Shown in pieces: positions 16,945 to 26,317 of a DNA stretch of 64,000 bases. The notes under the pieces are model-generated. The model searched no databases and had not been told where the DNA came from. It was given only the letters and a program-made list of their open reading frames with translations. The translations under genes and the position numbers were made by a program. The stretch comes from Phycisphaerales bacterium AB-hyl4. Its GTDB lineage: Bacteria > Planctomycetota > Phycisphaerae > Phycisphaerales > Phycisphaeraceae. Where the stretch lies: the NCBI GenBank assembly GCA_041821185.1, contig JBGUBD010000013.1, forward strand, positions 1-64,000. Direction: 5' to 3'. Every line of letters begins with the position of its first letter. Position 1 is the stretch's first letter.

Positions 16945-19900
16945 ATGGGCGACGACCGACAGCGGCGAGGCCGACCATGGGGCGCATGCGTTCGTGGCGC
17001 GGTATCGCTCACGCTGATGCTTATCGTATGGGCGGGCGTGACCGCCTCGGCCGTCGCTGACGACCGCGCCGCCCGAGCAGCACGACTCGAAACGGCGATT
17101 GAACAGCTCAAGGCCGAGGCCGAGCAACTCGACCAACTTGAAGCGCCATCCACACGCCCCGTCTTCCGTCGGCCGCACCCGGCACTGCGCGGCTGGGGCG
17201 CGGAAGCAGGCCCGGTCGTGCTCGAACGACTGCAAGGCTCGTTCACCGGCAACGAACATCGCGACGCGTACATCCGCTGGCATCTCATGCCCCCGGTGCG
17301 CGACATGCTTCGCGAAGCGTACGACACGTTCAACAACACAGGCGAACACCAGCTGCCCGACGGCGTGATCCGCAACCTGCGAAATCTCACACAGCGCCTG
17401 CCTTCGCCTTTGCAGATACCTCGGCTGGAGGAGTATCGCTGGGAGCCGGAAGACCTCGGCCAGGAGTATCGCCGACTGTGGTCCGAGTCGCGCATCACCG
17501 TCGGCATCCCCCCATTCGGCGATCACTACTACGGCCGCGCGGCGCTGGAACGGGCGTCCGACGACCAGCGACGCACGCTCGAACCGATCGTCGCTCGCAT
17601 GGAAGAGCTGCGCGCCCGGCTGGAGCGCGTCCGCGATCGGCAGGCCGAGGTCTACAACGAACGCGTTCGACAGGTCAACTCGATCGTGCGCGATTTTCGC
17701 GGCGACGTGATCTATGCCCTCATCCAGTCAGGCGACGCCGACCTGATGGGGATGGTCATTGATGAAATCAGTCGACAGGTCGGCAACCAGCAGTACATCG
17801 GCATCGACCTGATGGAGTACATGTACTACGCCATGCTCGACGGCTATCTCGCGCTCTACGGCGCGGAAGACCTCCGCCGCGCCAGCCGAAACCTGGAGCG
17901 CATGGCCCGGCAGTACGATTCGTTCCGCATCTACCGCTTCGGCGAAGAAGACCCGCCGTGGTACATGGCCCGCCCGCGCCGCAACGCCGCGGACATGGCG
18001 TTCCACCTGATCCACGTGTTTCAGGACCCCGCCGTGCTCTCGCTGTTCCAGTACGAAGCCACCGCTCGGCCGCGTGAGCAGCCCTTCCGCCCGAGCAACT
18101 TCGTCTTCACTGCCGACAACTTTACCGAGCGCGATGTGCACGTCGCGATCGGCCGTGTGCTCGAAGCGCTGCAAAACCCGCGTCGGCCGGAGCTTCAGCC
18201 GCCTTACATGCTCGACGAGGAGGAGCGCCTGCGTCGGCGGGTGCAGCGGCACGACAACCGACATGACGTGATTCACGAAGTGGGCAACCACGCCGTCGCC
18301 GCTTGGGCCATGCTCGCCGCGGGCGAAAGCTACCAGCAGCCGAGCCTGCTCAAGCGGATCAACTGGGTGCTCAGCGGCGAGCCGCCGTTCACCTACGACC
18401 GCGGCATGCGGCTGCAGATGCTTTCACACATGCCCGGCCGAGTGTTTCAGCCCTGGGTCCACCGCGACCGTGTCATGCTCGAACGCGGCCTGTCGGAAGA
18501 GACCGGCAACTGGGGACGGCACTCCGGCCTGCGCGAACCCGACGGATGGGGCGATCATGCCAGCGGCGCCTACGGCATGCTCGGCCTGTCGGGGGCACAT
18601 CGCGCAGGAGCCGACATCGAAAACAACACCTGGCGGCTCGTCGATGCCCACTGGCGACGCACTCAGCAACAAACCGCCAACGACCAGCCCGCCGGCTGGG
18701 CGCTGGGCATGTTCAACGTCGAGCTGAGCAACGCCGAGCGACGCCGAATCGAACGCATTCCCAACCACAATCGCGTCACCGGCCCGATGACCGCCGCGGG
18801 CGTCTTCGCCCTCAGCCTCACTGAACATCAGCTCAGCAACACCCGCCACGCCCCGACCAGCAACGGCGCGATGTCCACCGAGCTGCGCAAAGGCATCGCC
18901 TGGCTCGACGCCAACTTCCGCCTCGACGACCCCAACGCCGAGGACTGGTACTACTACATGTGGACCATCCAGCGCGTCGGCCAGATCACCGGCCATCGAC
19001 GCTTCGGCGGCGTCGACTGGTTCCGCGATGTCACCGCCGAGATGCTCAACCGACAAGGCCGTGACGGACTCTGGCGTGACCCGTCCGGCCAGCTCGGACC
19101 ACTCATGCCCAGCAGCTTCGCCCTGCTCTACCTCTCCACCATCAACACCCCGGTCGCCGTCGGCAAGCTCAAATTCGACGGCCCGTGGAACAACCGCCCG
19201 CACGATATCTGGAACTTCAGCGAATACGCCACCGACTGGTACGAACACGACACGACCTGGCAGATCGTCGAGCCCACCGCGCCGATCTCACACATGGTCG
19301 AGTCGCCCATTCTCTACCTTTCCAGCAACGCCCGATTCAGCTTCTCCGACGCGGAAGTCCAAAACCTGCGCGAGTACATCGACGCCGGCGGCATGCTGCT
19401 GATCAATCAGGAAGGCGGCGGCGGCCAGGCGTTCAACCAAAGCCTCCGCGAGCTGCGCGAACGCCTGCTGCCCGGCCGCGAGTTCGAACCGCTCGACGCC
19501 GGCCATCCGCTGATGACGATCAACAAGCACCTCACCGGCCGAACCAGCGTGCAGGCGATCGCCAACGACATCCGGCCGCTCGTGCTCTACTTCAACCGCG
19601 ACCTCGGCGACGGCCTACAGAAAAACGAACGCGACCGCTCCGACAGCTTCGCCCTGCTCTCGAACACCTATCTCTACACCGTCGGCCTCAACGCCCGCCG
19701 ATCGCGCCTCGACCGCACGTACATTCAACCCCACCCCGATGCACGCCCCACCCGCCAGCTCGCCGCCGCCCGCATCCGACACGGCGGGCAGTATGACCCC
19801 GAGCCCGGCGCGCTCAGCCAACTCCAAACGCTGCTCGCCAATGAGCATGATGTCGACTTCCGCTATGAAACCGTCTCACCCACCGAGCTCAGCGGGCAGC

Positions 19901-20364
19901 AACTCGCCCTGCTGACCACCACCGGGGAGATCGACATGAGCGACGAAGAAGTTGACGCCCTGCGCGACTGGGTCGACGCCGGCGGCACGCTCTGGATCGA
20001 CGCCGCCTCCGGCTCACGCGAAGCGTCCGACGGCGTGCAGGCCCTCGTACGCCGACTCGCACCTGGCCGTACCGGCACACGCCTCGCCTCCCGCGATCGC
20101 ATCATCAGCGGACAGGATCTCAACAGCGGCCACGACAACCGCCGCGTCACCTACCGCCCCTATCTGCTCATCCAGACCGGCGGCTCCACCACACCCCGTC
20201 TGCACCAGATCCGCATCGACGACCGCCCCGCCATCGTCTTCTCCACCGAAGACCTCACCGCCGGCCTCGCCGGGCTCAACCACTGGGGGATCTACGGCTA
20301 CAGCGTCGAGTCCGCCCGCAACCTCATGGTCAACGGCGTGCTCGATGTCCTCCAACGCGAATAG
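16945..20364 (+). CDS. large exported protein with helical toroid and DUF4159 domains
   Basis: A 1139-residue secreted or periplasmic protein of unknown function. The N-terminus has a basic segment and signal helix (VSLTLMLIVWAGVTASAVA), then a coiled-coil stretch. Residues of about 380-720 look like a prenyltransferase/terpenoid-cyclase-type alpha-alpha toroid (RHDVIHEVGNHAVAAWAML, GAYGMLGLSGA, YYYMWTIQRVGQ). A DUF4159 domain begins about residue 730, with SPILYLSSNARF near 785, and a second similar module holds LRDWVDAGGTLWID near 995. ATG 16945 has GGTGAG upstream; a GTG at 16936 is also possible. DUF4159 proteins often accompany MoxR/DUF58 genes, which lie 7 kb away here. Confidence 0.75.
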   Translation: MGDDRQRRGRPWGACVRGAVSLTLMLIVWAGVTASAVADDRAARAARLETAIEQLKAEAEQLDQLEAPSTRPVFRRPHPALRGWGAEAGPVVLERLQGSFTGNEHRDAYIRWHLMPPVRDMLREAYDTFNNTGEHQLPDGVIRNLRNLTQRLPSPLQIPRLEEYRWEPEDLGQEYRRLWSESRITVGIPPFGDHYYGRAALERASDDQRRTLEPIVARMEELRARLERVRDRQAEVYNERVRQVNSIVRDFRGDVIYALIQSGDADLMGMVIDEISRQVGNQQYIGIDLMEYMYYAMLDGYLALYGAEDLRRASRNLERMARQYDSFRIYRFGEEDPPWYMARPRRNAADMAFHLIHVFQDPAVLSLFQYEATARPREQPFRPSNFVFTADNFTERDVHVAIGRVLEALQNPRRPELQPPYMLDEEERLRRRVQRHDNRHDVIHEVGNHAVAAWAMLAAGESYQQPSLLKRINWVLSGEPPFTYDRGMRLQMLSHMPGRVFQPWVHRDRVMLERGLSEETGNWGRHSGLREPDGWGDHASGAYGMLGLSGAHRAGADIENNTWRLVDAHWRRTQQQTANDQPAGWALGMFNVELSNAERRRIERIPNHNRVTGPMTAAGVFALSLTEHQLSNTRHAPTSNGAMSTELRKGIAWLDANFRLDDPNAEDWYYYMWTIQRVGQITGHRRFGGVDWFRDVTAEMLNRQGRDGLWRDPSGQLGPLMPSSFALLYLSTINTPVAVGKLKFDGPWNNRPHDIWNFSEYATDWYEHDTTWQIVEPTAPISHMVESPILYLSSNARFSFSDAEVQNLREYIDAGGMLLINQEGGGGQAFNQSLRELRERLLPGREFEPLDAGHPLMTINKHLTGRTSVQAIANDIRPLVLYFNRDLGDGLQKNERDRSDSFALLSNTYLYTVGLNARRSRLDRTYIQPHPDARPTRQLAAARIRHGGQYDPEPGALSQLQTLLANEHDVDFRYETVSPTELSGQQLALLTTTGEIDMSDEEVDALRDWVDAGGTLWIDAASGSREASDGVQALVRRLAPGRTGTRLASRDRIISGQDLNSGHDNRRVTYRPYLLIQTGGSTTPRLHQIRIDDRPAIVFSTEDLTAGLAGLNHWGIYGYSVESARNLMVNGVLDVLQRE

Positions 20365-20419
20365 CCCGCCACAGCCCGCCCCTGCACCCGGCTGCAAAAC
20401 CTCCTAAAATGGGTCGACT

Positions 20420-21859
20420 ATGACCCGCACCGACACCCTTGCACAAGCACTGAACATCGACGCCGTCGTTGAAGGCAAAGCCCGCCTCAGCTTCGCCGAC
20501 GCCCTGCGCCTCTACCACGAAGCCCCGCTGCACGACCTCGGCCGATGGGCCAACGCCGTCGCCGAGCGCATTCACGGCACGGAGGTCCGCACGTACGTCA
20601 TCGACCGCAACATCAACTACACCAACGTCTGCACCGCCCGCTGCACGTTCTGCGCCTTCAAGCGCCGCGGCGACGAAGACGACGCCTACACGCTCGACCG
20701 CGAAACCTTGCATCGCAAGATCGCCGAGCTCGTCGCCATCGGCGGCACGCAGATCCTCCTCCAGGGCGGCATGAACCCCGACCTGCCCATTGAGTTCTAC
20801 GAAGAAATGCTCCGCGCGATGAAGGCCGACTTCCCGCAGGTGCACATCCACGGCTTCAGCCCGCCGGAGATTACCGAACTCGTCGCCATCGCCGAGATCG
20901 ACGGCTTCCCCACCACCGCACCGCGCCGCTCCGGCGAGCTGCCGCAGGACGTGTGGGAAGCCAAATGCGAAGCGATCATCAAACGCCTCATGGCGGCCGG
21001 CCTCGACTCCCTGCCCGGCGGCGGCGGTGAGATCTTCGCCGACCACGTCCGCCGACGCACCGGCCAGGGCAAAGCCAGCGCCGAACACTGGCTCACCGTC
21101 ATGCGCCTCTGCCACAAGCTCGGCCTGCACACCAGCGCCACCATGATGTTCGGCCACATCGAGGGCATCGCCGACCGCATCGACCACATGCAACGCCTAC
21201 GCGATGCACAGGACCAGGCCATCAACCACAACTGGCCCGCGCGATACGTCAGCTTCATCTCGTGGCCGTTCCAGCGCGAAAACACACCGCTCGGCCGACT
21301 GCCGGAGTATGACGTCGAATCGGACGAACCCTTCGCCGGCGACGTGCTCGCCGAAAAGGTCTACGCCGGCGAAGTCGACGGCATGGCCAAGGCGGCCTGC
21401 GACGCGGCCGTGCCCGAGGCCGGCAAGATCGTCCGCCGTGCCAGTGCGAACGAATACCTGCGCATGCAGGCGATCAGCCGACTGTTCCTCGACAACTTCC
21501 ACTCCATCGGCAGCTCATGGGTCACAATGGGCCCGAAGATCGGCCAGATGGGCCTCTACTTCGGCGCCAGCGACATGGGCAGCGTCATGATGGAGGAAAA
21601 CGTTGTCTCCGCCGCGGGCACGACCTACTGCCTCAACGAAGAAGTGCTCTGCCACCTCATCCGCGACGCCGGCTACACCCCGGCCCAGCGCGACAACCGT
21701 TACAACGTCATCAAGCTTCACAACACCAACACCGCCCCCGACCGCAAAGTCACCGACTGGTCCCAACACCGCGCGAAAAAGCTGCACATCGAAAGCACCC
21801 CCTGTGACAGCAACGAACCGGACAACAACACCCCCATCACCCTCACAATCAACCGCTAA
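20420..21859 (+). CDS. mqnC: Dehypoxanthine futalosine cyclase MqnC (radical SAM)
   Basis: A 479-residue radical SAM enzyme. The 4Fe-4S motif is C71-x3-C75-x2-C78 (CTARCTFCAF), preceded by RNINYTNV and followed by GGTQILLQGG. These motifs and LFLDNFHSIGSSW and MMEENVVSAAG fit MqnC, which cyclises dehypoxanthine futalosine in menaquinone synthesis, rather than MqnE. The related F420 enzyme CofH is less likely. The protein is about 100 residues longer than the usual 370. Part of the excess is a segment at about 292-338 (DVESDEPFAGDVLAEKVYAG) and part is a hydrophilic C-terminal tail. No other mqn gene is in the window; pdxJ follows 57 bp downstream. Confidence 0.8.
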   Translation: MTRTDTLAQALNIDAVVEGKARLSFADALRLYHEAPLHDLGRWANAVAERIHGTEVRTYVIDRNINYTNVCTARCTFCAFKRRGDEDDAYTLDRETLHRKIAELVAIGGTQILLQGGMNPDLPIEFYEEMLRAMKADFPQVHIHGFSPPEITELVAIAEIDGFPTTAPRRSGELPQDVWEAKCEAIIKRLMAAGLDSLPGGGGEIFADHVRRRTGQGKASAEHWLTVMRLCHKLGLHTSATMMFGHIEGIADRIDHMQRLRDAQDQAINHNWPARYVSFISWPFQRENTPLGRLPEYDVESDEPFAGDVLAEKVYAGEVDGMAKAACDAAVPEAGKIVRRASANEYLRMQAISRLFLDNFHSIGSSWVTMGPKIGQMGLYFGASDMGSVMMEENVVSAAGTTYCLNEEVLCHLIRDAGYTPAQRDNRYNVIKLHNTNTAPDRKVTDWSQHRAKKLHIESTPCDSNEPDNNTPITLTINR

Positions 21860-21863
21860 TAAA

Positions 21864-21887
21864 GCCCACGGATGGCAATCCGTGGGT
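21864..21887. repeat. dispersed palindrome family A, copy 2
   Basis: GCCCACGGAT (21864-21873) and ATCCGTGGGT (21878-21887) enclose GGCA. It starts four bases after the mqnC stop codon and ends 29 bp before the pdxJ start, so in a joint transcript it would form a hairpin between the two genes. Confidence 0.8.
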
Positions 21888-21916
21888 CCGGTGTCCCCTC
21901 CCAAAACGATACCCCC

Positions 21917-22675
21917 ATGACCACCCTCTCCGTCAACGTCAACAAGATCGCCCTCCTGCGCAACACACGAACCGGCGAGACACCCGATGTGCTGAGGCTT
22001 TCGCGCCTCGCTCTCGAAGCCGGGGCCCATGGCATCACCGTGCACCCGCGCCCGGACGAGCGGCACATTCGCCGATACGACGTCACCCATCTTGCTGCCA
22101 TGCTGCACGAACCCGCGTGGGCGGATCGCGAATTCAACATCGAAGGCAATCCCTTCCTCGGCGCGTACGTGGAGCTTTGTCGCGAAGCCAAGCCGGACCA
22201 GTGCACGCTCGTCCCCGACTCGCCCGACCAGCGGACGTCCGACCACGGCTGGCAGCTTGCCGATGACACCGAGATCAAGCAGGTGACCACAGCCGTGGCG
22301 GAGCTCAAGGCCATCGGCAGCCGGGTGAGCCTGTTCATGGACCCGGACCCCGCCGCCATCGAGCGCGTGCCGCAGACCGGCGCCGACCGCATCGAGCTTT
22401 ACACCGAAGCCTACGCCGACGCGATGGCAGGCGGGCTCGATACCGCGTCAGCCCAGGCGGTGCATCGCCAGTACGCCGACGCCGCGGCATTGGCCCAGCA
22501 ACTCGGCCTCGGCGTCAACGGCGGCCACGACCTGAACCTGCACAACCTCGCCCGCTTCCTCACCATCCCCGACATCCTCGAAGTCTCCATAGGCCACGCC
22601 CTCATCGCAGACGCCTTGGAGCTTGGCCTGGCCGAAACGGTCCGCGCCTACCTGGCGCTGCTGCCGACAAGTTGA
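21917..22675 (+). CDS. pdxJ: Pyridoxine 5'-phosphate synthase
   Basis: A 252-residue PdxJ, which condenses 3-amino-1-phosphohydroxyacetone phosphate and deoxyxylulose phosphate to pyridoxine phosphate. It is a TIM barrel with LSVNVNKIALLRNTR at the start, ITVHPRPDERHI, NIEGNP, CTLVPDSPDQRTSDHG, and GVNGGHDL and EVSIGHALIADAL at the C-terminus. The ATG at 21917 is the family start; an in-frame ATG at 21872 lies inside the family A palindrome and is rejected. Vitamin B6 made here would serve the PLP enzyme at 31937. Confidence 0.96.
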   Translation: MTTLSVNVNKIALLRNTRTGETPDVLRLSRLALEAGAHGITVHPRPDERHIRRYDVTHLAAMLHEPAWADREFNIEGNPFLGAYVELCREAKPDQCTLVPDSPDQRTSDHGWQLADDTEIKQVTTAVAELKAIGSRVSLFMDPDPAAIERVPQTGADRIELYTEAYADAMAGGLDTASAQAVHRQYADAAALAQQLGLGVNGGHDLNLHNLARFLTIPDILEVSIGHALIADALELGLAETVRAYLALLPTS

Positions 22676-22853
22676 TTCTCATGTCTTGCGATGGCATCAC
22701 CGCCTGGCGTTCAACGTCAGCGTGCATAATTATTTCGCAAATGCCGCTTTCAGCATGGCCAATCCCATCTGCCTGACGTATAGGTAATGTGCCCTGCGTA
22801 CGGCCGGGGAATAACCCGACCCACCGGGGAACCGCCCCCCCCCACACCATTGG

Positions 22854-24761
22854 ATGCCAGGCATGGCTTTTGGACCACGATTTAACTTCGCAAGCATGTT
22901 TAAACGCCACGTGCCGCTGCTCGTGGGTCTGCTGAGCATCACCGCGACGCTCGCCGCAACGGTGCAGTTGGACACCACCATCCGCCAGCGCGACGAACTG
23001 CGCGTGGATGCGTGGGTCGAAAAGACCCACGACAATGCCCACGAACGAATCTACAACCACGCCAACATGCTCCGCGGACTTCGCGGCCTGTTTATCTCCA
23101 GCGAACACGTCTCCGTAATCGAGTTCGATCGCTTCGTCGACAGCATGGGGCTAGCCGAGCGTTACCCCGCGGTCCTCGGCGTGGGCTTCGCGATTGAAGT
23201 TTCACCGGACGACCTCGACCAGGCCTTGAAACTGCTGCGAAAACGCAACCCCTCCCTCGACATCTGGCCCGCCCGTTCGCCCGCCGACCTCACTGGAACA
23301 ACGCACCCGACAATCTACTACCGTTCCGTTCGACCGGATGGCGATGATCTCACGGGCTTCGACATCGGCGCGACCTCCGTCGGCCGCGCCGCGATGCGGC
23401 GCAGTCAAACAACGTTCGACACCGCCACCTTAGGTGATCGCCTTGAGATCCCACGCACCAGGCCCCTCGCCACCGCCACGGATTCGCCGTTGCCCAACCC
23501 CGACAGCCGTCAGTTCGCCTTGTACCTGCCCGTCTTCCACGACGACCTGTTCGCCGGCCGAGAGACCGGCGACGAAAGCGAAGTCATCGGCTATCTGTAC
23601 ATGGTGATCGATACCGACATCTATTGGGACAACATCTTCCACCCGCTCTCCAAGCGATACTTCGACATCTACGTCTACAACGGCCTGCTGCTGAACCCCG
23701 CCTCGCTCGAGTTCACCAACGGTAGTCCGGTACCACCGCGCTCGGGGGCCGCCGCGCCGCGATACGAACGAACCGCCACGGTGGAACTCGCCGGTCGGCC
23801 GTGGACGCTGCTGTTCCAGTCCAAGCCTGGCTTTGAAGCGTTGTCCACCCGGACGATCGTCGTGCCCACGACCTTCGGCGCGGGCCTGCTCGCCAGCCTT
23901 GTGCTGTTCGTGCTCGCTCGATCACAGACGTTGGCATGGGTCACCGCGCGCGAAGCCAACGAAGAGTTGCAGCGATCCGAACAACGACTGCGAAACATGA
24001 ACGAAACGCTTGAGCAGCGCGTCGCCGATCGCACCGCCATCGCCGAACGCCGGGCCGCGCAGGTCCGTCGCCTTGCCGCCGAGGTGACCCACATCGAGCA
24101 GCGCGAACGTCGGCGACTCGCCCGCACGTTGCATGATCATCTCCAGCAACTGCTCGTCGCCGCGCGGATGCGATTACAGATCATGCACTCCGCGTCGAAC
24201 GACGATGAGCTTCAAACCACAAGCACCGAACTCGACCAGCTCCTGCAGGACGCGATCCAGGCGTCGCGCTCGCTGACGATCGAACTCAGCCCGCCCATCC
24301 TGCACGAGTCCGGCCTCGTCACCTGCCTCGAATGGTTGGCCCGCCATATTCGCCAGCAACATCACCTGCACGTGGCCATAGAAGTTGATGGCGACGCCGA
24401 AACGATCGACGCTCTGGTGAGCTGCAATGTGAAGATCATGCTCTTCGAGTCGACGCGCGAAGCGTTGTTGAATGTGGTCAAGTACGCCGGCGTCAGCGAA
24501 GCTCAACTGCAACTGCGGCATGACCCCACAGCGCAGACGCTCGAGTTGACGATCGCGGACGAAGGCGTCGGCTTCGAGGCCGACAAACTCGCCCTTCGCG
24601 GCAATGCCGTCGAACGCTTCGGCCTGTTCAGCATCCGCGAACGCCTCGAACTGCTCGACGGCCAGTTCGCCATCAACAGCGCCCCAGGCCAAGGCACGCG
24701 CGTCACGCTCCGCCTCCCCACGCCGCCCCCTCCACCCCCGACACCAACACCAACGCCTTAG
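22854..24761 (+). CDS. CHASE-domain sensor histidine kinase (HisKA_3 type)
   Basis: A 635-residue membrane sensor kinase. A first membrane helix (about residues 20-38) and a second (about 345-365) enclose a CHASE domain, marked by FDRFVDSMGLAERYPAVLGV. A coiled coil leads to a NarL-type dimerisation region, ERRRLARTLHDHLQQLL, with probable phospho-His427. A HATPase domain follows with N box ESTREALLNVVKYAG, G box ADEGVGFE and RFGLFSIRERLELLDG. The tail is Pro/Thr-rich. No response regulator adjoins, so it is an orphan kinase. The exact start among three near ATGs (22854, 22863, 22896) is uncertain. Confidence 0.88.
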   Translation: MPGMAFGPRFNFASMFKRHVPLLVGLLSITATLAATVQLDTTIRQRDELRVDAWVEKTHDNAHERIYNHANMLRGLRGLFISSEHVSVIEFDRFVDSMGLAERYPAVLGVGFAIEVSPDDLDQALKLLRKRNPSLDIWPARSPADLTGTTHPTIYYRSVRPDGDDLTGFDIGATSVGRAAMRRSQTTFDTATLGDRLEIPRTRPLATATDSPLPNPDSRQFALYLPVFHDDLFAGRETGDESEVIGYLYMVIDTDIYWDNIFHPLSKRYFDIYVYNGLLLNPASLEFTNGSPVPPRSGAAAPRYERTATVELAGRPWTLLFQSKPGFEALSTRTIVVPTTFGAGLLASLVLFVLARSQTLAWVTAREANEELQRSEQRLRNMNETLEQRVADRTAIAERRAAQVRRLAAEVTHIEQRERRRLARTLHDHLQQLLVAARMRLQIMHSASNDDELQTTSTELDQLLQDAIQASRSLTIELSPPILHESGLVTCLEWLARHIRQQHHLHVAIEVDGDAETIDALVSCNVKIMLFESTREALLNVVKYAGVSEAQLQLRHDPTAQTLELTIADEGVGFEADKLALRGNAVERFGLFSIRERLELLDGQFAINSAPGQGTRVTLRLPTPPPPPPTPTPTP

Positions 24762-24788
24762 TTCAACTACCCACCCTCACACCGACCA

Positions 24789-24818
24789 CATTTAGCGCGC
24801 GGTGCTCGCACCGCGCGC
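24789..24818. repeat. dispersed hairpin family B, solo copy
   Basis: CATTTA at 24789 leads into GCGCGCGGTGC (24795-24805) and GCACCGCGCGC (24808-24818), a perfect 11-bp stem with a 2-nt centre. The CATTTAGC start and the GGTGC-TT/TC-GCACC core match one arm of the paired element at 44315. It lies between the convergent CHASE kinase and tyrS genes, so it may also end transcription. Confidence 0.8.
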
Positions 24819-24834
24819 CCCGTCACACCGCGCA

Positions 24835-26091
24835 TCAGCCCTTCACATCAAACCGGAACAGCCGTTTCTTCCCAACCCGCATCAGCACATAGCCATCCTG
24901 CACGTCCTCAGCCGTCACCGTCCGCATCGCGTCGGCCACTTTCTCATCATGCAACCGCACGCCCCCGCCCTGCACCAGCCGACGCGCTTCGCCGTTGGAC
25001 TTCGCCAGCCCCGCCCGCACCATCAGCGCGAGCAACCCCACGCCCTCGCTTAACTCGCTGGCGGGCAACTCGGCGTGCGGGATCGCATCGCCTGTCACAT
25101 CCTTCGCCTCGCCGAACGCCTTGCGTGCATCGTCGCGCGCCTTCGCCGCTTCCGCTTCGCCGTGGATCAGCTTCGTCGCTTCGTACGCGAGCACTTCCTT
25201 CGATGCGTTCAGCTCCACGCCTTCACGCGACGCCAGCTCGCGCACCTCGTCCGTCGGCAGAAACGTAAAGAAGCCAAGATACTTGCCCACATCCGCGTCA
25301 GTCGTGTTGCGGAAAAACTGGTAGAACTCGTAAGGCGACGTCCGCTTCGGGTCCAGCCAGACCGTGCCCGCCTCCGTCTTGCCGAACTTGCCCCCATCCG
25401 CCCGCGTGACCAGCGGCAGCGTCAGCCCCGCAAGCTCCGCGCCGGCCAGCCGACGCCCAAGCTCGATGCCCATCACGATATTGCCCCACTGATCCTGCCC
25501 GCCGAACTGAAGCGTACAGCCGTGCTCGCGATGCAGGTGCAGAAAGTCATACGCCTGCATGATCATGTAGCTGAATTCCAGGTACGTGATCCCGCCGCCG
25601 GACTCTAACCGCCCCTTCACCGACTCCATGCTCAGCATGCGGTTGACCGAAAAGTGCGCACCGATTTCGCGCAACATTTCGATCCACCCCTTGCCCGCCA
25701 GCCAGTCGGCGTTGTTCACCATCACCGCCCCGGTCGGCGAGTCGTCAAAGCTCAGCAGCCGACCGATCTGTGCACCGATCGCCTGCCCGTTCGCTTCGAT
25801 CTGCTCGCGCGTGAGCATCTGCCTGGCTTCGGTCTTGCCCGACGGGTCGCCCACCATCGCGGTCGCCCCGCCGATGACCACGATCGGCTTATGCCCGCAC
25901 CGTTGCAGATGCGCCAGCCCCATCACCGGCAACAGATGCCCCACATGCAGGCTGTCCGCCGTCGGATCAAACCCGTTGTACGCCACCTGCGGCGACTGAA
26001 GCCGCTGGCGAATGTTCTCATCCGTGCTCTGCGCAAGCATCCCCCGCTCAGCCAGCACATCGTAAAGATTGGCAGTGATCGTCATCGTCAT
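24835..26091 (-). CDS. tyrS: Tyrosyl-tRNA synthetase
   Basis: A 418-residue class I synthetase that charges tRNA-Tyr. It has the HIGH-type motif HVGHL at 49-53, preceded by YNGFDPTADSL, the GDPSGKT loop, FGGQDQWGNI, the KMSKS-type loop KFGKTE near 235, and a C-terminal S4 domain (RRLVQGGGVRLHDEKV). The start is the ATG of MTMTITANLYD at 26091; the open frame runs on upstream for 310 nt without similarity. A TATACT lies only 9 nt before the ATG on the - strand, so a leaderless transcript is possible besides a longer one carrying the upstream structures. Confidence 0.95.
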   Translation of the reverse strand: MTMTITANLYDVLAERGMLAQSTDENIRQRLQSPQVAYNGFDPTADSLHVGHLLPVMGLAHLQRCGHKPIVVIGGATAMVGDPSGKTEARQMLTREQIEANGQAIGAQIGRLLSFDDSPTGAVMVNNADWLAGKGWIEMLREIGAHFSVNRMLSMESVKGRLESGGGITYLEFSYMIMQAYDFLHLHREHGCTLQFGGQDQWGNIVMGIELGRRLAGAELAGLTLPLVTRADGGKFGKTEAGTVWLDPKRTSPYEFYQFFRNTTDADVGKYLGFFTFLPTDEVRELASREGVELNASKEVLAYEATKLIHGEAEAAKARDDARKAFGEAKDVTGDAIPHAELPASELSEGVGLLALMVRAGLAKSNGEARRLVQGGGVRLHDEKVADAMRTVTAEDVQDGYVLMRVGKKRLFRFDVKG

Positions 26092-26163
26092 AGCCCACCA
26101 AGTATAACCACCCAACCCACACCCACCACCCCCACACTCTCCCACACCCCTCGCCCCATTAAA

Positions 26164-26186
26164 GCCCACGGATTGCATCCGTGGGT
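26164..26186. repeat. dispersed palindrome family A, copy 3
   Basis: GCCCACGGAT (26164-26173) and ATCCGTGGGT (26177-26186) enclose TGC. It lies 73 bp upstream of the tyrS start codon, where a terminator would be unusual unless it acts as an attenuator of a longer leader. Confidence 0.85.
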
Positions 26187-26198
26187 CCCCCCTCCCCC

Positions 26199-26233
26199 AA
26201 ACCTGAAACCACAAACCAAAAACCAGATACCCC
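26199..26233. repeat. AAACC heptamer array
   Basis: Five successive 7-nt units occur: AAACCTG, AAACCAC, AAACCAA, AAACCAG, ATACCCC. They lie beside family A copy 3. The complementary strand reads TGGTTTN, close to the arrays at 46287 and 60680. Confidence 0.75.
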
Positions 26234-26317
26234 CACACCATGCGCACCCCCACGCCGCCCCACCCCATGATGATGAACAAGTGATCGGCCACCCGGAACC
26301 GCCCCGCAGCGCGTGCA

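Noticed and set aside
21872..21916. Earlier start for pdxJ
   Set aside because: This in-frame ATG lies inside a dispersed palindrome and the extra residues are not found in PdxJ; ATG 21917 gives the family N-terminus.
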